Shown piece by piece: positions 24,768 to 36,558 of a stretch of DNA of 64,000 bases. How positions within the stretch are numbered: position 1 is the first letter of the stretch; each line of letters starts with the position of its first letter. The stretch is taken from assembly GCA_036583965.1 (NCBI GenBank), contig JAZBQD010000027.1, forward strand, positions 21,627,001-21,691,000, in the 5' to 3' direction. The notes under the pieces are model-generated. The model made no database searches, was not told the origin of the DNA, and worked only from the letters and a program-made list of their open reading frames with translations. The position numbers were made by a program, and so were the translations under genes. The DNA comes from Prunella strophiata (taxonomy: Eukaryota > Chordata > Aves > Passeriformes > Prunellidae).

Positions 24768-24850
24768 AACTCCCCCTCTCCCCACAAAAAGGAAACCCAA
24801 GGCAAGCAAAAAAACCCCTACAAACCATCCCAATCCACAAGCCAGCTTTG
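24768..24850. repeat. C/A-rich low-complexity tract
   Basis: The + strand is almost free of G and T, with C runs followed by A-rich and CCCC/AAAA alternation. It is read through by open frames on both strands because stop codons are depleted. Confidence 0.7.
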
Positions 24851-27800
24851 GCAAAGTCATTACACAAAAAACAAATCTTTCATGTGCACAACTGAATGAA
24901 TTCCTTTTCTCTCAAAGCTTGATTATATTTAACGATAGAGTAGAGCTGAGGTTTAGAAATTTGGTTTTAATAGATGTTAAACTAATCACTGAATGCCATC
25001 AGGTTTGTTTCCTATGTTGTTTGAAGTCAAAAGGGTGGTTAGAGGCTCTTTCCAGACCTGTTGTCTTGATAAATTTTTTTACACACATTCTCATCAGCTG
25101 TTATTTATCTTGAGTAATGTCAGCATTGTTTGTCTATATTTTTCTATTTTTATTATCATTTATTGTTTGCTTCTTATATTATAGATAGGCCTGATGTAAA
25201 TTGCAGAAAATGGCATTTTAAATGCTTTTCCTGAATTGTCTTCTAAGTACCTGTAAGATCATGAAAACACCCTGCAGTGCCCAAGTTAACTTAAGAAGGG
25301 TTAAGCAGCAATTCCCCTGGTGACCATGTTCACATTGTGAGATGCATCAACACACATGTTTTGTCTATCAGGCCAAAAGAATATCCCATTTAGGGCTTTT
25401 CCCCACAGTAATCAAGGCTGAAGACAAGCAAAACAGCATTCCCCTCAGAGGATGCAGCAACAACATGAACTCAAGCCTTTGTCAAAAGCTAAGCTCTGCT
25501 ACCAGTTTTGCAATATGTTGTAGTGTGACTTAGTTTCCTACAGTGAAGGCAGCCAAGGTAAAAAATACAAGATTGCAGAATAATGTAACAAAAATGTGCT
25601 GCTCTGCATAAAGCTCCTGAGTTTGACTTGCTGCTGGTCAAAGCTGGCCTACTGACTCCTGTCCACTCTAGCTGAGTAAACCTGCAGGTCTTTGCTAAGG
25701 TGTGTTTGCAGCAGGAAAGGTCTTGGGCTCTGATTAAATACAGAAGGCATCCAAATAGACTTTCCAGATGGTTTAGTTAATTGAATTAATATAAATCTGA
25801 GCCTAATGCCTTCTTTTTTTTGGAAGTGAAAGCAGTGTTGGGAAACACTTGAATCTCTGAAAATGGTATTAAAATGTAGTATTTGTCTTTCTCTTTTGTT
25901 TTGCACTGTTTTGTTTTTACTTACAACAAAATTAATTTTTGCCTACAAAAAGCATTTTGGCTGTCTCTTTCTGGAAAAAAAATAAATTGACTGGCATAAA
26001 GGCAAACAGCCTGTGGATTTGGCAAGGTGATAAACACAAAGATTTCTCTTCCATTTGCAGTAGAATATTGCATTATGAGAATCATGAATAGTAATCTCAC
26101 TTCTATGTCCCTCAGGATGGTTTGCTGGAGACCACTCAATTTTACTGAAAAAACCAACCAAATATAACTAAGGAAAACAAAACAAGGTATGTTCACAGCT
26201 TTGTTTTAAAATATCATAGACATATTTTTTACTAAGGACACAGTTTTGACAGCCTCTTCTTTGAAAAATTCTCATCTGCTCTGATCATTTGATAAAGGCT
26301 AATTTTTCCAGGTTGCTTTGCTTTTGTTTAGTTTATTTTTTTTCTTCAGAATTCTTAACCTTTTCATACTTTCAGTGTATTTTTAAATTATTGCAAAAAT
26401 TCCCCTTCCTTCTCCTGTGGCTAAGCAGGAAGCCAGCAGGATACCAATACTGCTTACTCACGGAAATTAAAAACAAAACAATAGGTAAGAAAAATAAAGA
26501 AATAGAACAAACAAGAGACACTATCTTTTCTGTTGAAGCTTAATGTGTTGTGCACTGGATATTAAATATACTGGACCTTAAAGTACTGAAACTTCTGCAG
26601 GAGAGTTTCTGCAGAATTTGACTCTTAGTTATTTATTTCAGTGTCTGCAGCTGAAACACAGAGTTGAACTACTAGTCTGTCTGTGTGCCAAAACTCCAGG
26701 GAGAAAAAGCAGTAAGTCAGCAATGGTAGCCTTGCAGTCGAGATCCCAAGTAAAGGGATGTGGAGAGGCATTCTGTTTACTGGTTTATTTTTGTCATAGC
26801 CCTGCAGATGCTGATGTTTATGGGGCTCCCCATGCAGATACAGGTGATGCCAGTCTGTTTAGACATGTGTGTTCCTCCTACCCTCAATGGGTGAGGTCTC
26901 TCACTCTTGTCAAGTCTTTCCTGAGGTGCCTGGACTCCTTTTCCCAAGGGGAACTGCAGTGTGTGCCAGGAGAGCACTGTCCTTTGAGCCAGCCCAGACA
27001 GGGGCACAAACATGTCCCCTGCTTGTGCAGATAAAGATTACCTTGGGGAGAAAGACAAGGGGAAAGTGTGCTTCCATCTTCTTTTCCCTTTCTTCCAGTG
27101 ATGTAGTGATGTCATCAAGTTACCTATTTCCCCTTAAATCAAAATACACCTTGTTAGGGTGCCTATTTGAAACCTTTTCTAATGCAATTACTTAATTTCA
27201 TTTATGTAACTTGTAATTCACCTCTCCTTCAAAAACACTGATTCTGAATTCTCAGTCTCCTGTTTTTCTCCAGTGTTGCCTATCTTTTATTCTCTTAGAT
27301 TTTCCTTTGTAAGTTCATATGAATGGAGTATTGTATCCAATTCAACATCTTCTCTCTAGACTTTGGTATAAACAGACTTCTTCATTTGCCACTGACATGT
27401 GTGTGAAGAACAGTTCATAACATGATTGAACTCCATTGATTTTTCATAAAAGTTTAATAAGCTGATACAGGTCAAAAGCATTGCAAAATTTGTTATAAAT
27501 TCCTGTGGTGATCTGAACAAGACAGTGGGGAGAGCTGGCACCAGATACACTTTGAATTACATGGAAGATAAATACATGCATAAATATGTGTTGAATTATT
27601 TGGAGGATAATTTTGGTTAACTATTTTGAATACTGTGGTTCAGATTATGAGCTTTATAACATTGCATGCCTCTCCTTGTTTATGTTCTGTATTTGTTTAC
27701 AGGTGATTTGCTCATGACTGCTTTAGTAGGAAATGGATCTTGGAAAAATAATTGCTTCCCAAAAAGAAAACCTCAGATTTACACGTGAGCCCCCTGAAAT

Positions 27801-30800
27801 AGTTGACTAACATTGTATCAATCCATTCAAATTGGAGGAGGTTCCAGTTGTGCTACAATTTTTAATCAAGTCTGGGCAGAATTGTCTGATAAGTTCCCTG
27901 AGATGGTTGCAGTATGAGTTAGATCATGTTTGAAAATTGCCTGGACAAAAGCCAGTGGTACATTGGTTGCAGATATCCTTTGGGCTTACAATACAGAAAA
28001 CACCCATGCAGAAAACCTCAGTAGCTTGTACAGGAGTTTGGAGATTGCCCTCAGGCCCCATCCCCTTCTCTGTGCTGGTCTTGGCCTGTGACTGCAGTGG
28101 GGGAAGCCTTGCATGGCCATTGCTGCTGCTGGGCTTGTGGCCACAGGCCAGAGTCACGATCTGACCACTGGCCACGTCAGTCTGTGTGTCATCCCTCAGG
28201 ACATGAATCTGTCAGGAGCAGCAAAACCTTTTTATGGCTGACTTTGTTCCTTGAGTGTGCAGACTGCAGAGGAACAGGATGTTTATTGTATGTACAGTGA
28301 CTGTTCCCACAGAAGAGGGAATCCTTTAGAGTGGGCACAGCTCCTTTGTGGGGAGCACCTCCTGTACCTTGGCACAGAGGTGTAGATGTGGGTCCTGAGA
28401 ACCTCTAGTGTATGCTGTGTTCCTCCCAAATGCACTAAGAATAGAATTTATTACAGGTAAGGCACCATGTTTAATGTAGTCTTCAGGTCAGCATTATCAG
28501 ATGAGGTCTCACAGGGTATGGTAAAATTCTTCTCATCACTAGCTGTTTTTGTATCATATGTGCCATATAGATGGCTTCATGAAAAGGTGTAGAATTTTCT
28601 TTCAAATTCAAAATCACTAAATGTATGTTAAGAACATTAGTAAGTTTTGGCCACAGGTTTTGTGGCATGCTGCAAGTATTGTTTTAAGATAACCAAGAAT
28701 GCCAACTTTCATATGGATCTAACACACTGAAAAATGAGCCTTGTGCTCCCTTGCTAGCTGGCCAGTATAAGAGGGGAGAATTCAGTGCATGAATCCAAAA
28801 CCCTCTGGAAAGCATTTTTTTTTATAGCCACAATAAAGTCCTCTAGCTAGTTCAGTGTTTGCTATTGACACCAAAGACACCTGAATATTCCTTAATGTAC
28901 TGGAATGTCCCAGAGGGTCACTAGTAAGAATTGTGCATTTTCTGGTATGGCACACAGTTTTTAAAGGTTCCTCTCTATTATCATCTTCATTGCTGTCCTA
29001 CAGATGAAAAACCAGGCAATTTCCCCTTTGCTTTATGCGCTGCCTCAGTGCAGCAGCCGTGTTCCAGCGTGATGCACTCAAAGTGTCAAGCACAAACCCA
29101 AAACTGGGGGGAGGACTCTGCAGGAGCCATAAATTCCCTCTTCTCCAGAGGTTATTTCTGCACTCACCCTTGATGTGCAGAACTTATTTCTGTGCTTGGG
29201 TTAATGTTTAGGTTTTCTTTATAGGTCATCTTTTATTCTAAAAACGAAATAGAAATCCTTCTGTTCATCTATTAAATTTGTGTGTTCTGTGTACTGTACA
29301 ATATGTTTAAGGGAGGGGGATATTCTTTTTTGAATTATAGTTCTTCAAGTGAATTGGTTATTTTCTCTATAACCTTTCCTGTCAGTGACTTCAGGAAGGC
29401 AGTCCAGCAAATCATTTAGGTGTTTATGTTTTATAGTTAGTATCTTATAATTAAAACATGTTTTCATATAATTTTGGTTTATCCAGTGTATATGTCAGGC
29501 TCAGGATCTTTGCACATTGTCTGTTGCTCCTAAGACACAGTAATTTGTAAGTAGCTCAGCATCTGATCTGTTCCACATTTCCTTCACACAAATAGGTCTT
29601 GAGTGTGTTGCCATTAGTATTAATTCTGATAGAAAGTATTTATAGCAAGATTGGGACCTGCAGACAGCAGGTTTCAGAAGTCAGTGGAGAAGTGATCTTT
29701 TAGCCAAGGTGGCTCACCAAGGAAAAAATATCTGAGCTGGGGATGGACCCAGGAAAAAGGCGTGGAGGACAGGACTTGGTTGCCCACTGGTGGGTGGATG
29801 GCAGAGGTCTCAACTGCAGCCTCCTGCCTTTGCTCCAGCTCTGCTCTCAGGTGTAGCTGGAAGGGCAGGGTCCTATGGACCACCTAGTCTTGTGATTTAT
29901 GCTGAATGCTGGACAAGGTAGGATACAGAAGCTGTTTATGTCCCATTCCTGTTCTGCAATGCCCAAATTACTCTGAAATGTTTCTAAAAGTTACTCAAGT
30001 TGGATAAGTTTTGTGTGTTGTGTGTCCCCCTGCCTTAGCTGTAAAGGGGATTCATCCAAAGTTATTTTTGTGAATCCTTTCCTACCCTTTGAACATTAAA
30101 CACCTTTTTACTGTTGTCTTGGTTATATTTTGTTATAAATCTCTTACTCTTTGAATGTGTGTTATTTTTTCCTTCTCTGCAAAGACTTGTGACTTTTCAA
30201 ATGCATGTGAGTAGCATTTATCCTCCTCCCTTCCAGTAATGTTGTGACTACTTATATTTAGTTTCTGAAGGACTCAGCACTGTGGGAAAACACAGAATAC
30301 TGTGTAGAAAAGAAATCAGAAGAATATTAGTGCATTCAAATGAAGGGAAATGAAAATTGAATCCAGACTCACATTTGCCTATAAATTATTAGAATGAGCA
30401 CAAGTATAATGTAATAGAAAGTAACTTAACTGTAGCTTAGTAATGCTGTACTTTATCCTGCATGTGAATAGTAAGAAATGTGGTGTGCTAGGCAGGGAAA
30501 ATAGTGTTTCTTACAGTTTGTATTTGACCATTGGAAAACAGTAATGTAGGGAATCTTAGTGATAAATCCAGAAAAAACAAGTTCACATTCATAAAATTGG
30601 CTTATTTATGTACAGATGATACCAGAGCTGCAGTTAGCTCAGGGAACTTTAAACATGGATTTCTCTCAGAGGCCTCTGAGTTTTCTTCTTGTCTCTTTTT
30701 TGTCTCCTCTGCCCTCCGTGCTGTGTTCCTTTTCCAACTCCCTACTTGGCAGTTCCTGCTCCCCTCACATGGTCTCAGGTTGGCTCGGCTGCCCAGGGAA

Positions 30801-32119
30801 GTGGGCACTGATGCCAGCACGTGGTGCTGATTTCCACAAGGCTGTCTGGAGGTGGAGGCACTCCAGGAGCCACTAAGTTGAGGACTGCCAACACTGGCAG
30901 TGCTGGGCTCTTGCCATTCTCACAGTGCCTTTGTGGCTATGTGTAACCTCCACTGCCCTAAGCAGGGACAAAGGACAAGAGACAGGGCTGCAGGAGATCC
31001 CAGCTCATCAGCACACACCTCACAGGCTGTGGGAATTACCCATGAGAGCTGTCAAGGAGCAGTGACCTGTGTGCCAAATGCAGCCACCTCTCACAGCAGG
31101 AGCTGCAGGAGAGCCTGGAGTTTCTGAAAGCAGTGGGTGTGTAGGGATGGGCTGTGTCTTCTCTAGTGGGACAAATGTGCTGCCTTGGACATGCCACTGA
31201 GCAGTGGGGGAAGCTCCCTGAGGATGGGCCATGCCTCAGCTGAGGGGATGCTCATGGGAACCTCAGCCAAGTGCTTTAAAATGAAATGTATGCTTGTTTC
31301 CTGTGTGGGAAGAGCTGTGCCCTGAGGAAATGGGCAGTGCTTTCAATGCAGAGGGCTGGTGTCTAAGCTAACTCTTCTGGTGCCAGGAAAGGAGGAGCGT
31401 GAGGCTGAGGAAAAGGAATGCAGCTGAAGGATTTGTCTATCTTGCTATTGTTTTTGGCAGTAATTGTCTTTGAAGTACTTTAAGTGAAATAATTGAAAAA
31501 TGCATGAATAAATAATAGGAGACAAGACTTAATTTTGGCCATAAAAGTATTTTTGGACCAAGCTTTTAAGCTTTCACCTTAGTGTGTTAGGCTCTGTAGT
31601 CCCAAAAAATGACTAAGTAGCTGTCATTAATTTTCATTTGCCTTTTACTGTGTAATTTTCATGGTTTGTCAGGGTTTGGGGCAGTAGCCTGTGAAGTGAT
31701 AGGCACCTTTCCTCATACAACCTGTGTGCAGAATTCCCTTCTGCCACCAGACTTTGAGCCTGGGTAAGACATGCTCTTGGTCTTCTGCTCTGCTGCCTCC
31801 TGTGACATCTCCATGCCTTGCAAGGTCTGTTAGGAGAAAGGGAGAAAACTTTTGTTTGTCCATCAAAACAGAGGCAAGCAAATACCAAAATTCCTGAAAG
31901 CTTGTAAGGCTTTATGTGAAAGAGGGAGGTTCAGTGTTACTGATGTGTCTGAGAGCCCCTGTCCACACTCTGGTTTCTGCTTTTGTTTGTGCTTAGAGTA
32001 GTGACAACAACAGAATCACAGGGGCTGAAGTTTTCCTTTGAGGAAAACTTGAGTACAGTTTTTCTGAAAGCTTTTTGAGGAATACACTTCCTTCTTGTTT
32101 AACCTCAGTTTATTTGTGA

Positions 32120-32240
32120 GGATTTTTTTTTTTCTCTCTGTTTTTTTCAACTTTTTCTGTTTGCTTCTCAGACTGTGATTCTCTTTTCTCCTTTCTGTCT
32201 TTGTTTTGCTGCAGGCACTTCGTTTTACGTTTTTGTACTT
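32120..32240. repeat. Pyrimidine-rich low-complexity tract
   Basis: T and C dominate, with several T7-T12 runs and CTCTCT. The opposite strand reads as a Lys/Glu-rich open frame that is purely compositional. Confidence 0.7.
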
Positions 32241-33240
32241 TCTCTTCTGTTATGTTCCAGTGTGTAGGCTGGTTTTGACCTTCAACCTTTGCAAAATATC
32301 CCTTCCCAAAACAGGCATGCTTTATTTTGTGGATATATAAACTCATTGATCAGACTGGTTTTGGTGTGATTTTGGCAATCATGCAGGTAAACAGCAAGAG
32401 CAGACCTACCTATTCTATGTGAACAGTGAAATGCAACTGTATTATATCAGAGAAATTAAAGAGTGGTTTATCTGTACCAGCATTACCTGTATTGCCAGGT
32501 GATTGGTGTTGCTATCTGCACTGACTAAAGCCTCTGAATCTCATGGAAATACATGATAAAGATGATCAGTTGAAGTTTTTTTTCAAGGGATTTCAAACTG
32601 GGGTGCAAGTCCTCTCTTTTAAGAGGTTTCCCCCATCTTTCTGTAAATAGTCTCTATTAGTAATATAACACACGTGTCACTACTATGGTCTGTGTTCTAT
32701 GTCATGAAATGAGTAACAAAAAAGATGAAATTTTCATTTTGTTAAGTTCCTCCATAGGTTGCCAGCAGAGGAGGGAGATTGGTGGGTGGTGCTGGGTGCA
32801 TAAGTGATGAGTGCACACCTCACTGTCTTGGTGGACATTTTGATACATCACTGCAAATGAGAGCACAGATTTAAATTAGGGAATTCTTTTAAAATTAATT
32901 TCACCCCTTTTCTGGTAATACTTTTATTGAGTAAGGTTGTCTGTAAGAAACCCTTCATTTTACAGGCTTTAAGGAGGAGCTGGTTGGGTGTGGTTGCAGA
33001 GGGGTGATGCTCCAGCACTGTGTGCAGGGGCTCAGGGCAGAGTGGAGGCTTGACCAGCACTCCCCTCCTCCCCAGCTGTGTGTACCCTGGCACAGTGATC
33101 CACACTGGGGTTTAGGATGTTGTGCTGGTTAGGTAGTGGACTGTGAAATAGCTTCTTAGCTATATCAATATTTATGTTATGATCTTCTGTCCCTAGTGAA
33201 TGCTTATTTCTGAGACATTAAACAGAAAGAGAGAAACACC

Positions 33241-33276
33241 TTCCCCCCCCCTCCAACAACAAAAAACCCCACCCAA
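33241..33276. repeat. C8 run followed by CAA/CCC low complexity
   Basis: A short C-rich then CA-rich tract ends about 65 bases before the 147-bp palindrome. Confidence 0.75.
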
Positions 33277-33342
33277 ACTCATACAATGTAAATAAGTTGA
33301 AAACCCCAAAAAACTTCTACTGAGAGCTTTCTGGCTGTTGCT

Positions 33343-33489
33343 ATGTTTTGGAGTAATACATTGTCCAGGATACAGCACTGCTATGATGTATTAGACTAAT
33401 ATATCATCAGAGTGTCATAGCTTTGATGATGTATTAATGGAATACATCGTTAAGGTGCCGTAGCTCTTATGATGCATTGCTCCAAACAT
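33343..33489. repeat. 147-bp imperfect palindrome (MITE-like or hairpin element)
   Basis: The two halves are reverse complements of one another about an axis near 33416. The outer ends are ATGTTTTGGAG on the left and CTCCAAACAT on the right. Pairing position i with 66833-i keeps register for about 67 bases per arm, needing only a one-base offset at the outermost end. Each arm also contains a short palindrome: GATGTATT..AATACATC at 33428-33448, and ATGATGTATTA..TAATATATCAT at 33384-33408. There is no open frame and no clear target-site duplication. It could be a miniature inverted-repeat transposon, an inverted duplication, or an RNA hairpin locus. I do not recognise the family. Confidence 0.75.
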
Positions 33490-35074
33490 GACCAGCTGGG
33501 TGGGTTAGCATACAAGCATGTGTGTGTATGAACTAGTGTTTCTCTACCTGAAAGTTCATGTGCAAGAAAGGTTAGGAAGACCTGAAAGTCAGGAGCTTCT
33601 GAAGAGAAGGGTTGAGCTAGGTAGGACCAAAACTGAGGCTGGAGTATGCTTGCAGAATCTCTGATTGTACAGAAAACACGGGGAGGGAAGAAGAAATTGC
33701 CTTTACTGAAGCAATGAGAAATTTTTATTCTGTTTCAAAGAGTACAGTGGTATGTGCTGTATTGCATGAACAAGTTCAGCATTTTTCAAAAATGTCTTGA
33801 CAAGTCTTTTTCAGGTTATTTTTTTCAATTTGCTATCATATTTTCTGCGAAAATTAGGTTGAATAGGTTTTATGCAGATATAAACACTTCTGTCATAGCT
33901 GTTATTCATCAGTTTTTTTTGTTGTATATGTCAGCTATTTCTGGTTTCACAGAAGAAAGTAAGGTAAGTTCTGGTAAACAGTCTTTTGAAGTTTGGTTTT
34001 ACCACATTTCCAGACATAGCTACCTTTGGAGAAGCAAACTGATAAATCCCCCTCACGTTGAAAGTGATATCAAACTTGAACAAAAGGCATTATAAAGCAC
34101 ATTAAATACTGATGATGATACTCACCTCTTTGTTCCCTAACAAAGAGACTTTATGGTTGTTGTGTGTGTTTATACTTGCAAACTTTCTAGCTCTTGCCCC
34201 TTTTAAATGTCCTGTATTGTCTTGTTATGAGTGTTATTGGCTGCAACTATGTCCTTGTATAGAGTTTATTTATTGTGTGGTTTTGCTGAAAATCCAGCTC
34301 ATGATTGCTCTGGTCTTGCAATGGTACACATTTACTAAATTTGAATATTGCTGTTTAATCTAATTAATCTCTTGGGGATTTTTTTTGCCATTCATAGAGC
34401 TGGGTGCAAGATTTGCTTATTATTGACATTTTTCACCCTCTGCCATGCTTAGAAAGAGAAGGATGCAGAGGCAGATGTAAAATACCACTTTTTGCTGAAT
34501 CTATAGAGAGGAAAGTGTGGGTACATTTCCAGGTACTGAAACTCAACCTTTCCAGTGTAAATTGCTCTTTTGCTCTTTATGATGAGAGGCATAAAGTATC
34601 CAGTGAAAAAGTTTCATTTTTCAGGTTTCACAGCACACAATATTTGCATAACTTTGCCCACTTTTTACACAGTATCTTGAACACTAGATGGCATTGGCTT
34701 TGTTAGTGTAAGTGGGGAGGAGATGGAGGATACTCAAACCTCCTCCCTTCAGTGGCCCCTATCTTTATTCCTGCCATTCAAGAAGCCAAATCAGGCAAGA
34801 AAGTCCCCAAATTCCCAGAATTAGGACCATACCAAGTGCTGCATTTTCAGGTACCCTTCACTGATTGCTGCCCAGTCAGTGCAGAAATGACCCAACCTGC
34901 ACAGCAGATTCCTGCTGCTGGGTGGTTTGCACTGCCTGTGCAGAGCTGAGATTACACCTGCAGCAACCCCAGACATAACCTGTGCATGGACTTGCCAGCT
35001 ACTGTGTTACAGTGCATTCACAGTGATTAGCATTCTGCATTTTGCCTTGGCTGGGGTCTTGTTTTGTTTGGGTG

Positions 35075-35076
<2 letters not shown>

Positions 35077-35111
<35 letters not shown>
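35077..35111. repeat. T35 homopolymer
   Basis: There are 35 consecutive T preceded by GT-rich sequence. It is the longest homopolymer in the window, and its exact length is prone to sequencing error. No retroelement body is recognisable on either side, although a CR1 tail starts about 420 bases downstream. Confidence 0.9.
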
Positions 35112-35115
<4 letters not shown>

Positions 35116-35532
35116 CTCTTAAGCTCTGCAATAGTTACTGCAGTGGTTAATGTCTGATCCTGCCATCAGTCTTGCCCATAAGTACAGAAAATTATTATGT
35201 TAGTGAGTATCCTAGGCATATCTCATTAGAAGCAGCAGGTAACTAGGGATGTTAAAAGCAATCTGAATGTATAGATTTGTATCTTTTTCAGGCCAGCAGA
35301 ACAGTGTTTTGTAGCATGAAAGCTGGTTTTAGAAAGTTGTGTTGCTGTCCTTTAATAGTGATGGTATGACCTTGGCTTTGTGTTCCATTTTGTTATAGGC
35401 TTATTTATGCAAGCCTAGGTGCAGAGCTTGAAGAAAATCTTGGGAAGTTGTGAGAAGTAATTTCTCTGTGTTATTTCTGTTTCAAATCTTGGTGTGAACT
35501 GACACCAAATGACTTAGTCTGAGATTAAATGG

Positions 35533-35628
35533 CATCCCTGCATGATATGGGAATTGGCATCTCCTCAGTGATGCCCTAGACTTTCTTTAAAGGTCTATTC
35601 TGACCCTAACCATTCTGTGATGATAGAA
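35533..35628 (+). mobile_element. Degenerate CR1 LINE 3' tail
   Basis: The + strand retains the order of the CR1 3' end: a CATCCCTGC..ATGGGAATTGG block, a TTTAAAGGTCTATTC block resembling the CR1 TTAAAGGTC(C/T)..TTCC motif, ACCCTAACCATTCTGTGA, and a broken terminal ATTCTATGA-type repeat. Divergence is high, and upstream CR1 sequence is not recognisable. I am confident of the family and less so of the left boundary. Confidence 0.65.
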
Positions 35629-36523
35629 ATTTAATTCTATTAACTGAACCTGTTTCTTTAGGGATGGCTGTGTAAAAAACAGCTGTGAAAGCCATTTGTG
35701 CTTGGTGATACCACAGGATAAGATCAGTAGTAGACCCACAATTCCCTTCTTTCAGAAATGTGCTTAAAACACCCTAGGGTAGATTCCATCCCGTAAATTT
35801 GCATTATTTGTGGAATTTATAAGAAATGTTGTCTTGCTTTTGGAAATTGAATGTTTCAATGTATTTGTCTGGCCTGCACTGCAAGGTTGCAATGGATTTG
35901 GAGAGTAAATTCTTAACAATCAGTGGAACTCTCAGAACTTTCATTGCAATAGTCTGATGTGGGATCCCAGGAAGTGTTGTAGCATAATTTATTCATATCA
36001 GTGCTGGCTGTGTGTGCAAATGTGATCTTCCTGAAAATAAGCATTACTAGAAGCTGCCATGTTTATCTCTTTGGCAAGAGAGGCTGGTTAGGGAAATCAA
36101 AATATATTTTCTATCTGTTAGCTTCACAAGAAGTTCCTTGTAACTGTAACCACTGGCCCAATGAGGCAAGTCCCCTCATCATCTGTTTCACTTAATGATG
36201 TCTTTTATTGCAGTTCAGCAACCCACTTGAGTGAGTAGCTGCATGGTGAACTAAGTGCCTCTGAAAGCTCAGCAGTAAAGTTTTTACACATCAAGTGCTG
36301 TGAAAATGTTCTCCCATGGCTTGAGTAGGCATTTTTTAGTGTGGTTTAGGAGAAATTACACACTAGCAAAACAAATCAGGAGAATAAGTAGCCATCAACA
36401 TACAAGTAATGATCAGAGATCAGTTTGGTTGAGAGAGGTTTTACAGTGTGTTGATACCACCAAAGACATCTCTGTAGTCAGAACTTCAACAGCAAATACA
36501 GAATGAGACCCATTCCTAACCCT

Positions 36524-36558
36524 TGTTTTTTTGTTTTTTGTTTTTTTTTTTTTTTTTT
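36524..36558. repeat. T-rich tract with T18
   Basis: T7, G, T6 and G are followed by T18 (36541-36558). It is similar in style to the longer T tract near 35,090. Confidence 0.9.

Larger units (their letters stand above)
20271..33240. other. Intergenic DNA, no gene recognised
   Basis: GC-richer patches occur at 20590-20860, 26850-27040, 28040-28180 and 30700-31240. All have short overlapping frames on both strands with no recognisable domain. At 30791-30808 there is an 18-base match to the CR1 phrase GGCTGCCCAGGGAAGTGG, with no supporting sequence around it. Confidence 0.55.

Noticed and set aside
26618..27034. 138-codon + strand open frame
   Set aside because: No domain or splice context recognised, and overlapping frames of similar quality exist on the other strand and in another phase.
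30791..30808. GGCTGCCCAGGGAAGTGG, a phrase typical of CR1
   Set aside because: Neither flank continues the CR1 consensus, so it is too short to call.
31998..32030. AGAATCACAGGGGCTGAAG, resembling the start of a reversed CR1 tail
   Set aside because: The similarity ends after about 20 bases and the expected following motifs are absent.
35367..35375. TGACCTTGG, a perfect NR5A response element (CCAAGGTCA on the minus strand), suggesting autoregulation
   Set aside because: About two such matches are expected by chance in 64 kb on both strands. It also lies in unremarkable DNA just upstream of a CR1 remnant.
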